Source of the DNA: Schistocerca nitens
Lineage: Eukaryota > Arthropoda > Insecta > Orthoptera > Acrididae
DNA length: 64,000 nt
Direction: 5' to 3'
Assembly: GCF_023898315.1 (NCBI RefSeq)
Contig: NC_064614.1
Location: forward strand, 114,793,501 to 114,857,500
The position numbers were made by a program, and so were the translations under genes. This document shows, in pieces, positions 50,259 to 60,975 of this stretch; positions within the stretch are counted from its first letter, which is position 1; every line of letters starts with the position of its first letter. The notes under the pieces are model-generated. The model was given only the letters and a program-made list of their open reading frames with translations. It was not told where the DNA came from and did not search any database.

Positions 50259-50827
50259 TGTAAGTAGGCTGTTTATGTTTTCTTATTGGTAACGCCACGT
50301 AGCGCTCAATATGAAAATCACTGGCTGTGCTGTGTGCAGTCTGTGGCTGCTTTGCATTGTTGTAATACTCGCCATTGTAGTGTTAGGCAGCTGGCTGTGA
50401 ACAGCGCGTAGCGTTGCGCAGTTGGAGGTGATCCGCCAGCAGTGGTGGATGTGGGGACAGAGATGGCGGAGTTTTGAAATTTGTCATGAACTGCTATATT
50501 TATATATGATGATATCAAGGTAAATACATTGTTTGTTCTCTATTAATATCTTTCATTTGCTAACTATCCCTATCAGTAGTTAGTGCCTTCCATAGTTTGA
50601 ATCTTTTATTTAGCTGGCAGTAGTGGCGCTTGCTGTATTGCAGAAGTGGGAGAAACGAAGATTATTGTGAGGTAAGTGATTTAGTGATTTGTGAAAGGTA
50701 TAGTTTAATGTTAGTCAGGGCCATTCTTTTGTAGGGATTTTGTGAAAGTCAGATTGCGTTGCGCTAAAAATATTGTGTGTCAGGTTAAGCACAGTCTTGT
50801 AAAATTGTTCAAAAAGGGGACGTTTCA
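50259..50827 (+). repeat. 5' LTR of copy A
   Basis: 569 bp. It differs from the 3' LTR at a few positions only, for example near 50287, 50349, 50644 and 50684. Confidence 0.95.
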
Positions 50828-51126
50828 TATGTCGACCCTTAGCCTAGGATACCTCACTGGAATCTTCTGATTTTTTCTTGTAGTTTGTGTAATTAGTGTA
50901 GCTATTGTTTATTGCTAGCGCGTAATTATAGAGAGAATTTCCTTTGTAGTTGTAGTTTTTCATTGTTGTACAGTAAAACAGTTGTGGCATGCATGTAGAT
51001 TTGCACCAAGTATTCCGCAGCTGCAATTAACTAGATATTATTTTCAGTGCTATGTTAATGTGTTCTCTTATTTTTGCTCTTCAAATTGTGCTTTTCTGTG
51101 TTATCGTGTGAAATATTGTGACAATA

Positions 51127-53574
51127 ATGGCGTGTGAAAAACGTAACACTAGGCTCCAAAGTAAACTGAGAAATAATAGTGACGACGAGCGTAGCTTGCC
51201 AGCACCACTGTGTAATGAATTAACAGACGTTCAAAGTAGTAATTTGGTAACTGTGCATAGGGAAATGGAGCGGGCGTCAAATAATGGCGTAGATAATGAA
51301 ACAAGTAGTGAACAGGGAAGCATTATCGATCGATCGGTCGGCAATAGCTCGCCTCAAGAATCCGAAATGACAGGACACAATTTTGCAAATACTGTAGATT
51401 CAGGTTTTGCGTCCTCACCGTTTTTTCAAATGAGTCAAGACACATTTTCTGCTTGTCAAAATGTGAATGTTTCCGGTGCAAATTCACTGCCGAAAAGCAC
51501 TGAGGAACATGTTCCAGACACCAGTGCATTGTTATTACAATTAATACAACAAATGGGACAAACACAACAAAAGCTTCAAGAGTTAGACACAATGGAACAA
51601 AATCTTCGAAAGTTAGACACAGTGGAACAAAATCTTAAAAAGTTAGACACAGTGGAACAAAATCTTAAAAAGTTAGACACAGTGGAACAAAATCTTAAAA
51701 AGTTAGACACAATGGAACAAAATCTTCAAAAGTTAGACACAATGGAACAACACCAGAGACAAACACAGCAACAGTTAGACGCAATGGAACAAAATCTTCA
51801 AAAGTTAGACACCACGCTTGAACAAACACGTGAAGATTTAACTACTGAGTTACATAACATTGAATCGAAATGTCAAAAAGTCTGCAATGACGTAAAAACA
51901 CAAATTTGTGAGCATTTTCAACCTATTTTTTCGCGGCATGAAAATGCATTACAGAATCACGAAGCAGCTATAAAAGAACTGCAAACCATCGTTCATGAAA
52001 ATCATGAGACCTTGTCGGCTAAAATTGACTCAGTTGCATCTACCGATTCGGTTACGCAACTTGCAAAAACTCAGGAAAACTTAAAGGACACAGTAGATAC
52101 TCTGAAACTTGGTTCAGAAAAACACACTGAGGAAATAAGTACATTATCGGATAAAGTAGCCGAACTATCAGATCAGTTCACTAACTTATCTACAAAGGTA
52201 GATGATGATCTGAATGACACAACACCTGTAGCCTTCACTGACACTGAAGAGTATGAAGAAATTAGAAAATTCAAACAAAACCAAAATCAAATCAATACAC
52301 AGTACAAAAGAGAAATCCGGGAAGTGCAAGATCAGTTGGCACAAGTAGTACAAGAATTACGTATTTCAGAGGACACTCGCGCCCCAATACGGGAAGAGGG
52401 ACATAGAAATACGGAACAGCCACAAAATAATAACACAGCGCATTTCGGAAATTATGAAAGAAATTGGCAATGTGCACCGAATTTTGAGATTGAACCGCCG
52501 ACACGACGTAACAATGACCGACATGCGACTCGCCGACACGATGATTTTGACTATAAGCTGTTCATTACTACACGTAAATTCAAAACGTTTAAGAACTCTG
52601 GCAACGACATTCATCCACAAGCGTGGCTCCATCAATTCTCTCATTGTTTTCCTCCCAACTGGTCATTGCAGCACAGATTAGAATTTATGTGTGGCTACTT
52701 GGAGAATGAACCAGCTGTAAGAATGCGATCGGTCATTCACGATTGTCACAGTGAAGGAGAATTTTATCATGCCTTCCTCTCAGCATATTGGTCTCAAGCC
52801 ACATAAGACCGAGTAAAACATAGCATCATAATGATGAAACGTTTTGAACAATCTGAATTTTCCAGTCTTATGAAATATTTTGAAGACATGTTGCATAAGA
52901 ATCAGTATCTTTCAAACCCATACAGCCCCTCAGAACTCATCCGCATTTGCTTAATCAAACTGCCTGAACATTTACGACATATTATTTTGGCAGGACGTTG
53001 CAAAGACGACATTGAAGCATTTCAGGGACTCTTACAAGAACTGGAAATTGACACTGACAATCGCGGAACGCGAAACCAGCAACACAACGATTACAGATCA
53101 CATCCGTCGCAATTCCGCGATGAAAGAAGTAATAACTGGACACGACAAGGCTATTCTCACAACACAAATCGTGACCAAAACAGACACCACCCGTATGACA
53201 ACCATTGGCAGAGTAGTAATAACTACAGGGAAAGATCACCTCTCTGTGGCAATGACTATCACAGAGACAATCAGAGAAACAGATAATATGGGAACCAAAA
53301 TAAATATTATCTAGGGAGGCAGAATAACTTCAGATGCAACAGTTCGGCGCACAGTTACGATTCAGGGAGAAATTCTCCACCACGTGACGGACAAGGAAGA
53401 AACTACGGAATCTACCGAAATGACGACAGACGATATATTCGTAACGACAGACCTGATTTGCATCAGAACTGGCGGGATTTAAACAGGGCAGGGCCTTCTC
53501 GTCAGAGCGAATTTGTAGAAGTTCGGTCTCCTAATCCCAATAACGACGCACGCCAACAAAGAGACAGACAATGA
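51127..53574 (+). pseudogene. Gag-like protein of LTR copy A, two nonsense codons
   Basis: The first conserved ATG is at 51127 (MACEKRNTRLQSKLRNN). The frame covers 816 codons to a TGA at 53572-53574, interrupted by TAA at 52804-52806 (CAA, Gln, in copy B) and by TAA at 53284-53286. Layout: polar N-terminus, a coiled-coil with a 10-residue repeat (KLDTVEQNLK) at about residues 152-210, a second helical region to about residue 400, then a gag/capsid-like domain (PQAWLHQFSHCFPPNWSLQH, CGYLENEPAVRMRSVIHD, NPYSPSELIRICLIKLPEHL). An Asn/Arg-rich tail without a clear zinc knuckle ends the protein. Copy B keeps an open version of most of it. Confidence 0.85.
51581..51760 (+). repeat. 30-bp coding minisatellite in gag
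   Basis: Six units beginning AGTTAGACAC at exactly 30-bp steps (51581, 51611, 51641, 51671, 51701, 51731), each encoding a KLDTVEQNLK-type decapeptide. Copy B has far fewer units. Confidence 0.95.
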
Positions 53575-53779
53575 CTCGCACCGCAGGCAGCCGCTTGCGC
53601 CAGCTGGCTCAGAGAAAAATAACATAGACGCTAACCTTGAGAAAAATTCCAGTATTCTTTACCAACGTACACCGCATGACAATTGCATTCAAGTTGAAAC
53701 TCTGCGTACTAGGAAGAGTAAAGGTTTACACCATATTTCACATATAAAACCGTTTATTGGAAGAAAATCTGCTTTTTAA
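53573..53779 (+). other. Short frame overlapping the gag end, possible remnant of pol
   Basis: A +1-shifted frame of about 68 codons starts at the gag stop and ends KGLHHISHIKPFIGRKSAF-stop. The ending resembles the last residues of Gypsy-type integrases (HVSxLKPY-like), which would mean pol was deleted, leaving only its very end. This is a weak resemblance. Confidence 0.3.
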
Positions 53780-56700
53780 TTTTGTCTTTGCCATATAACT
53801 TTTCACTTTACATTACTAGTATGCTTTGTAAGACTTAAGAAACTGTTAACATGTAACAATGTTTGAAGTGAAATATCCAGTCAAGAACCAAGAGAACTTA
53901 TTTAAACAGAATTTACGAATGCATTGTTATAGTGAACAGACTACACAGTGTTGTATTTGTACATTCTTGCTTGTTAGTTGCACGTTTACGTAACGACTAT
54001 AAGGCTTACATACTTAGGACACATACTGGTACTGCTAATGAGATTTTAATGCAACATTTTGGTTTACTTGAAATTTGGTGTATCATGAGGTAAGTACATT
54101 GACTTCTGCAGAACTTCGCTTTCGGAGGACGATAACTACGACACTTCCACAGAGATTATGTTGCGAAAGGGCGCACAGTTTAGCGCTACAGTACACGCAT
54201 TTGAGTGATTAATCTTATACTTAAAACACTTATTTTTAAAGATTTTTGAATTACAAAGAAAGTTTTCCATGATACATTTCATTCCATTGCTGTAATTTGT
54301 AACACCTGAGGGTATAATTACATTAATCCTCAGGGGGGTACACGCCTACTTTGTGTACCATGTGTCTGGCAAGCACAAGGAGCCCTAGCTAATATGGTAT
54401 TTGCTTACACAACTTTACACATCGGTACCATATTTCTCTAACACAGAATTACACAGCTATCTGATTATTTAACAGAGAAACAAACATTTCTTTACTACAT
54501 CAGTGACAGATGTTTACGTAATTACACAGTTGGATAACTTCACACTTACGAAATTGTATGTTGTTTGTACTTTGTGAAATGCTCATATTTTTTCAGAACC
54601 ATTGTGATACTATGAGAGCTTTGAATGATGTATTTGGTATGGGATCATGATTTTTAAAGTGCGTTTGAGGCAGATGACACTTTTGACATGAGCAGAGAAT
54701 TTTTTTTAGGTTTTGAAATTATTGGAGGAAGCTACGACGATTTTGAGAGTTGACTGAGGTGTTATGATGTTATTATTACGACGACGATGTGTATTATGCT
54801 GTTGTGGTATGTTTATGATCAATAAGCTGATGCTATATGAGTTATTTGATTATGCTACGTATGTTATGTGGAAATATTTAAGAAGTGTCGACGAATATTT
54901 ATATGTGTAATAAGGTAAGGAATAATGAGTTGTGGCTAGGGACTCTGACTTGTGAAAAAGGATGTTGGAAACCAAGAATAGTACTTTAAGAGTTATGAAA
55001 TGTGTGTATATGCGTGAATGTATCACAATTCTGGCGAAAATTTTTTGGACGCTTATATTTATAGGATTTTGTTTCTACAGATTTGCAACGCTAATTCTTG
55101 ACCTGTGAAATTTTTTATATGAGACTGCCACTGTAGCGGAAACTGCTGTCGTAAGTATTTCGGTATGAAAGGTAAGTGACCGTGACGTAATTCGTTGTGA
55201 GCGGCCAGGTGTGCCAGCCGCCTTGAAAAAAAAAAGCCATTAGGTGGCAGAAAAAAAAGGGAGGCCATTATCCTCGCTATTGACATTCCTTTGTAGAAAG
55301 CATCGCAAATACGACACGCTAATAATAACTTGAAAACATTCTTACATCTGCACACCTGATTAGGACAAGTGTCTATCTACGAGAATTGAGAGAATTTCTA
55401 CTAACTTATGAAATGCCTCATGACTACTGAATGATTATTTTATGCTTTACTTTGTACATAGTTGCTTATTTCATTTGATATCTGGTTTCCAGCTGTCTTG
55501 CAGCATTGGTTTCATAAAATAAAATTAAATGCATTTGCTAATGTGAACACTTTCTGTCAACAGATCTATTAAATAATAATTTTGTGATCCACATTCTCCA
55601 AAAAAGGAGCACTTTGGAAAGGAAAGAACAATAAGAAGGGACTAGTAACAGTAAATGCATACATAATATTCTTTTCAAGTACATGGTAATATTTTTTTTA
55701 CAATAAGATGTTGTGGTGCACCACTTTAATTACATAGACATTAAGATGTGAATATACATTTCCCTTGTCTGCATTGTTGTCTTTAGTGTAATATTTTTTC
55801 TGCTTGATCTTTGCCATGCTTAGGTATTAATTATAGCATTTGCTGTTGCTGTTTGCCATGCATAGTGCTACTAAATTTCACTTTGTATTATTCTTTTAAG
55901 CCAGTTTTACTACTGATTTATTTTTCTTGTTTACTGCTCATTGCCTTATATTAGTTGTAATTAATGCTGCTTGCTTCGCCATTTGTATTTTTGATCATTG
56001 CTGTTTGTGTTAATTGTTTTGTGCTGCTGCATTGCCTCGTCCCTTAGTTTAGCATCTGAGCTCAGTAGCTTTAAGTTAGCTTAAGAGGGGGTAGCCTATA
56101 AGAGAATGAGTAGCGATTAATTGGAAGAAATGCATTGAGAAGCTATACGAGAAAAGTACAGAAAGCAGGTATAGATAGGACTTTTGGAAATAATGAAGAA
56201 CGAAGGGAGATCTCCGAGAAGTAAAGAAAGTTTTGTTTGCAAAATACTGCAGTAAAACAAACCCTGTCCTTTCCTTGTATTATTCCACTATATGTTTGTG
56301 TACCCTTGTGTATTTATGTTCTTCCTGTATATGTGTATCTGATAAGATTTATGTTGTAGAATTTTTCTGGTACTAAGCTACATTCACTAATAATGAGGAA
56401 TACTGCTATCCTCAAATATAATTTGCATTTATAATATGTAATTTTCTTTGTAAAGATGTTTACACAATATCAATTCTGTTCTGTTTCAATTCTCATGTGT
56501 GAAATTAATGTTTCGAAAACTATTCTCATTATTTTATTTATCTACTTTTCTCATAATTCCTGTAACATTGATGTATATGTTTATTTCTATTCTGTTGTAA
56601 AGCCTGTACTACAAATGTTATCTGTATTGTTATGTTCTTTAATGATGTATTTTGTACCTTTGTAATTGTATTCTTATGTTATACAATTGTAATTGACACC

Positions 56701-57578
56701 AGTTCATCATATTATTGACTTGTAAGTTCCATTTCACTGCACACGTTTCTGTTGGTCATAGTATATGGACAATATGTGAGAAGTAGGGATTGTTAGTGTT
56801 TGCACGTGTGTTAATAATTCAGCAAGGGACTGGATAACAGTATTGCTGGTTCTAAGGACATTTAAAAAAAAAATTTCTGTGCGTGCACAAGTGGTGGTTT
56901 ATGGACTTGCTATATTCTCCGCAAGAATCTTTGATGGTGATTGTGCACCTGCACAGTCACAACAGATGGCTGCTGGCCATCTCTACAAGGACTGCAGTGG
57001 GTCTGCACCTCTGGTGGCCCACCAGTACCATTATCTCTACAAGGACTACAGTGGGTCTGCGTCTTTGCTGAAGCACGAGTACCATTATTTCTACAAGGAC
57101 TGCAGTGGGTCTGCGCCTCTGGTGGCCCACCAATACCGTAATCTCTACCAGGACTACAGTGGGTCTGCTCTGTGATGACCTACCCACCAATACTCTTCAA
57201 AACTTCGACAGACTCCGCTGTGGGTTTGCTCTGTTGTGGCCCATTACCTGTCAGCATGTCAAGAGTCAGCACTGTCTTTCCGTTGGAAGGACAACGCTAC
57301 TTCTTCAAGACTGCATGGAAATCCACTACTTCCGTGTGCATTTTCTTTTACTGCTCAGACTTTGAGAAAAACACTACCATTTTACTGTGATAAACGATCA
57401 GGACTGTCTTTATGGACTGCGAGAAAATTTTAGCTTTTGACCAACATTGTATCGATAAGTGTGTGCATTTGATTTCTTTGTTATTGTAATTACGATTATG
57501 AAAAATTTTAACAAATATGTATTGGCCAGTGCCCAAAAAAAAAATTTGTAAAATTTTTTGTGGGGAGCATGGGGGCTA
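53780..57578. other. Non-coding 3' region of LTR copy A
   Basis: 3.8 kb, AT-rich, with no long frames. It contains a 54-bp minisatellite (56983-57170). The last 180 bp (from 57396) are shared with copy B. Confidence 0.75.
56983..57170. repeat. 54-bp minisatellite with an open 18-residue period
   Basis: CTACAAGGACTGCAGTGGG-type units start at 56983, 57037, 57091 and 57145. Since 54 is a multiple of three, the plus strand stays open and reads LYKDCSGSAPLVAHQYHY-like repeats within a 110-codon frame. Probably not translated. Confidence 0.9.
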
Positions 57579-58147
57579 TGTAAGTAGGCTGTTTATGTTT
57601 TCTTATTGGTAACGCCATGTAGCGCTCAATATGAAAATCACTGGCTGTGCTGTGTGCAGTCTGTGGCTACTTTGCATTGTTGTAATACTCGCCATTGTAG
57701 TGTTAGGCAGCTGGCTGTGAACAGCGCGTAGCGTTGCGCAGTTGGAGGTGATCCGCCAGCAGTGGTGGATGTGGGGACAGAGATGGCGGAGTTTTGAAAT
57801 TTGTCATGAACTGCTATATTTATATATGATGATATCAAGGTAAATACATTGTTTGTTCTCTATTAATATCTTTCATTTGCTAACTATCCCTATCAGTAGT
57901 TAGTGCCTTCCATAGTTTGAATCTTTTATTTAGCTGGCAGTAGTGGCGCTTGCTGTATTGCAGTAGTGGGAGAAACGAAGATTATTGTGAGGTAAGTGAT
58001 TTAATGATTTGTGAAAGGTATAGTTTAATGTTAGTCAGGGCCATTCTTTTGTAGGGATTTTGTGAAAGTCAGATTGCGTTGCGCTAAAAATATTGTGTGT
58101 CAGGTTAAGCACAGTCTTGTAAAATTGTTCAAAAAGGGGACGTTTCA
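57579..58147 (+). repeat. 3' LTR of copy A
   Basis: 569 bp, the partner of 50259-50827 at an offset of 7,320 bp. Confidence 0.95.
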
Positions 58148-58472
58148 GTAACAACTAAAAGGAGTGTTAATAACCGCCTAACGGAACACAAAAGGAACTG
58201 TAGATTGGGACAAATTGACAAATCACTGTAGCGGAACACGTTTTCAAAGACGGTGATCACGAAACAAAATTTAGTGAGACAAACGTGATAGCTAGGACCT
58301 CACGTTATTATACTCGCATGTATAGAGAAGCTATAGAGACCTACAAGCACGAGAATAATTTTAATAACAAAGAAGAACGATTAAAACTAGACAAGATATG
58401 GCGGTCGACTCTGTGGCAACGAAGCGACTATCGATTACCTATAATCGAGAGAGATGGCACTAGCCAGAGATA
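58148..58472 (+). pseudogene. PLE GIY-YIG nuclease, C-terminal part after the LTR insertion
   Basis: The frame continues TTKRSVNNRLTEHKRN, AEHVFKDGDHETKFSETNVI and RTSRYYTRMYREAIETYKHE to RLPIIERDGTSQR-stop. It has one stop near 58229. It supplies the part missing from 50258, with GTAA duplicated at the join. Confidence 0.9.
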
Positions 58473-58520
58473 GTTTTGAAGTCGAAAGCACGTGATGAGT
58501 GGTGGCGCCATCTAAGCGCT

Positions 58521-58528
58521 CTATATAA
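58521..58528 (+). promoter_or_regulatory. TATA-like box in the PLE 3' region
   Basis: TATATAAG lies 49 bp upstream of the hammerhead-like motif. In PLEs arranged in tandem, the 3' repeat of one copy is the promoter region of the next. Inferred. Confidence 0.4.
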
Positions 58529-58569
58529 GCGGGACCTACAGCGCCTAGCAGCCAGTCGCCAACTCACCT

Positions 58570-58604
58570 CAGAAGAGGTTGACCGCAGTAGGCAACGAAA
58601 CGTC
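58570..58604 (+). ncRNA. Hammerhead-like motif in the second PLE family
   Basis: CAGAAGA (58570-58576) is followed by a 4-bp stem GTTG/CAAC (58578-58581 with 58593-58596), then GAAAC and GTC (58602-58604). The order is that of a hammerhead with an extremely short stem III, as described for PLEs. One core base differs from CUGANGA. Activity not established. Confidence 0.4.
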
Positions 58605-58680
58605 AGGGAGGAGAAGCAGTTTTATATATGGACCACGGTTATTCACCCCGGAAGCTTTAATTAATGAAGACGCCGGACGT

Positions 58681-59394
58681 GAAAGTTTACATGTTATGAA
58701 CATTTATGTTTGTTAAAATTCTCGATTCAAAACTACCGCGGAGATAATATTGCTAAGATGGCGGCAGACACGATAGTCAATTTGTCTACTGTTATTCTCG
58801 ATTTATTTAATATCAAGTTAATATATTTAGATAAAAGTCTCTTGTTCTCTATTCTTTAGCATTTAAAATTATGCTCAATGAAAATGTTTCATTTTTATAC
58901 CAGCTACTAGTAAACTCCGCTGTAAGTTACTGGCGCTAATGGCTGCGCTCCTAATTGTGGAGCTGAAAATTAACACTTTAAAACATTAATTAGATTGGAT
59001 TACAATTGAAATAAATACAAATCCACGTCTAGACAATAGCGACTATATTTTTGAAATAATAATTAACAATATAGTTACAGGTTTTCTCTTTAGAGACCTC
59101 ACTCGTCTCACCTACGAACAATTCATCGATTAGCACAGGAAGCACAAGTGAACCACAATTATCACAGATAACAAAAAAAAAATTATAATTGTCGTTGTCC
59201 ATGAGGGTAGCTCTCTGGCAATAGTTTTAATTCACACAGAAATTAAATTATTACAGAAATAATGAAATAATTATCGTCATTTTTTCACGATGCGGTCTTT
59301 TTTATACATAGTATCGATAATATTTGTTGAAGTTTGTACACTTAGTTCATTTTACCATCTTGTGGCTAGAACATAGTGTCGTGGATATTACACT
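58681..59394. other. Nothing recognised
   Basis: AT-rich sequence; no supported feature. Confidence 0.45.
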
Positions 59395-59399
59395 GTCTC

Positions 59400-59850
59400 T
59401 GATGTTATTCAGTCTGTATATTCAGCAACCAATAAAGGAACAAAAGAAACATTTGGAGTACGAATTAAAAACCATGGTGAAGAAATAAATGCTTCGATAA
59501 AGGACGATAAGACTAATTCTGTCAGAGACAGCAAAGAACCTGGAAGGGCAGCTGAACGGAATGGACACTGTCTTGAAAGGAGGATATAAGATGAACATCA
59601 ACAAAGGCAAAACGAGAATAATGGAATGTAGTCGAATTAAATTAGGTGATGTTGAGGAACTTAGATTAGGAAATGAGACACTTAAAGTAGTAGATGAGTT
59701 ATGCTATTTGGGGAGCAAAATAACTGATGATGGTCGCAGCAGAGGGGATATAAAATTGTACAGGATGGCGGGTATGGGCAGGCGGTGGGCGTTATGGAAT
59801 AATAGGGTAATTTTAGAGAAAGGCCATTTATTGGCTAAAGCATATTGAAA
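59400..59850 (+). pseudogene. RTE-type LINE reverse transcriptase, 3' fragment
   Basis: Begins LFSLYIQQPIKEQKK and continues GGYKMNINKGKTRIMECSR, then DELCYLGSKITDDGRS and a C-terminal remnant ending KGHLLAKAY. The catalytic FADD box is unrecognisable. It could be the other end of the LINE at 47500-48908. Confidence 0.8.
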
Positions 59851-60590
59851 AGGGGGCTACATAGGCCTAGGGAGGTGAGGGTGAGCCAGAGCTTACAATT
59901 TGGCGAACATTGTTCGCGAAGCTACCGAAAGTGGTTGTCTGCCAAAACTAAGTCCACAGTGCCGCAGCACCGGGAGAAGCGGGAGATGTTTAATGGTACA
60001 GGGCGCGCATCCGACTCGCGGGTGAGCAAGAATACAAGAGAGGGGGCCCGGCGACGGGCGGCCGGGTATGTTCGACGCACCACGCGGCTTCCTCCACCCT
60101 GATTGGTCAGGACCGAGCAAACCGTGCAGGCGGCATGGAACTTTCCAGAGCGTTGCCTGCTAAGCGACGCCTGGGGCGGCGTTACCTCGTCAGCACATGA
60201 GAGAGGCGCGTGATCAAGGTGCCCTTCCTCGGTGCTGACTTCCTGTTACTAGACCGTGGGACGAAAGAATTTACAGGCAGCTAACACTGCCGGCCGTGGC
60301 TTGGCCGCAATGGAAAAATGAAGTTACCGGTTGGAGGCTCATATAATAAAAGTAAAATGCCTTATTGTCTGGCTCATCCTTTACATTCCTCCCCCTTCCG
60401 TGGGAGCGGAGGACGTACGTGAATTCGCTCAATGTAATTATTATTTGAATGTAAACAAATTTAGCTTGTAAAACAAAGTAAACATTACTTAATTAAGAAT
60501 GCCCCTCACAGAAGACAGCAGGGGTCTTAACCTATGGGAGGGTGTAGAGACTCTAAAGACCTCCTAAGGGTCGCAAGCGGACTTACATCA
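59851..60590. other. GC-rich then AT-rich sequence, nothing recognised
   Basis: The part at 59990-60320 is GC-rich and may belong to a repeat I cannot name. Confidence 0.4.
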
Positions 60591-60611
60591 ACAATGTTTG
60601 TGTATATAAGA

Positions 60612-60712
60612 ATCATCATAAAACATCAAAACATCATAAAACATCAAAACATCATAAAATATCAAAACATCATAAAATATCAAAACATCATAAAATATCA
60701 AAACAAAATTAG
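60612..60712. repeat. Tandem repeat of about 17-18 bp
   Basis: Alternating CATCATAAAACATCAAAA and CATCATAAAATATCAAAA units, six or more in a row. Confidence 0.95.
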
Positions 60713-60958
60713 AACAAAACATAGCAGTGTGAATTAGATAAATATGTCAAGTGTTCTTGTTGCTAAGTTGAAGTAAAAATGTCTTTTTTTTCTTTTGTTG
60801 GAATAAGTTGAAAATATAAACATATCACCACTGATGAGTCACGGCGAGGGCGAGTGGCACGAGGCGGCGTGGTGAGTTGTCATCAGCGGGCAGCGCGCAG
60901 GCTGCCGGCGGGTAGGGGGCGTGGCCGTGGCCAGGTCCGTGCACTGGAACTCAGCGCA

Positions 60959-60975
60959 GGGGGGGGGGGGGGGGG
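60959..60975. repeat. G17 homopolymer
   Basis: An uninterrupted run of seventeen G in a GC-rich context. Confidence 0.97.

Larger units (their letters stand above)
50259..58147 (+). mobile_element. Gag-only LTR retrotransposon, copy A (7.9 kb)
   Basis: Two 569-bp LTRs (50259-50827, 57579-58147) start TGTAAG and end TTTCA, with only a handful of differences. A 4-bp target duplication, GTAA, lies at 50255-50258 and 58148-58151, and removing the element restores the interrupted PLE nuclease frame. The interior has a gag frame (51127-53574), a short overlapping frame, and about 3.8 kb without coding capacity. A purine-rich stretch (GTGGGGAGCATGGGGG, 57559-57574) before the 3' LTR fits a polypurine tract. 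No protease, polymerase or integrase domain is visible, so it resembles the TR-GAG class of non-autonomous elements. Confidence 0.93.
48909..58680 (+). mobile_element. Penelope-like element, 5'-truncated, hosting a SINE and an LTR retrotransposon
   Basis: PLE sequence occupies 48909-48938, 49182-50258 and 58148-58680. Removing the SINE (48939-49181) and the LTR element (50259-58147) with one copy of each target duplication restores a continuous order: RT, linker and GIY-YIG nuclease, then the 3' region. The element starts inside the RT, so the N-terminal part is missing. It is a different PLE family from the one at 1-14.3 kb. Confidence 0.9.

Noticed and set aside
51581-51760. CRISPR-like array
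   Set aside because: Regular 30-bp units without spacers, in frame within gag, in a eukaryotic element.
56843-57175. 110-codon frame with an 18-residue repeat as a gene
   Set aside because: It lies in the non-coding interior of an LTR element and is explained by a 54-bp minisatellite.
60612-60712. CRISPR-like array
   Set aside because: A plain AT-rich tandem repeat without unique spacers.
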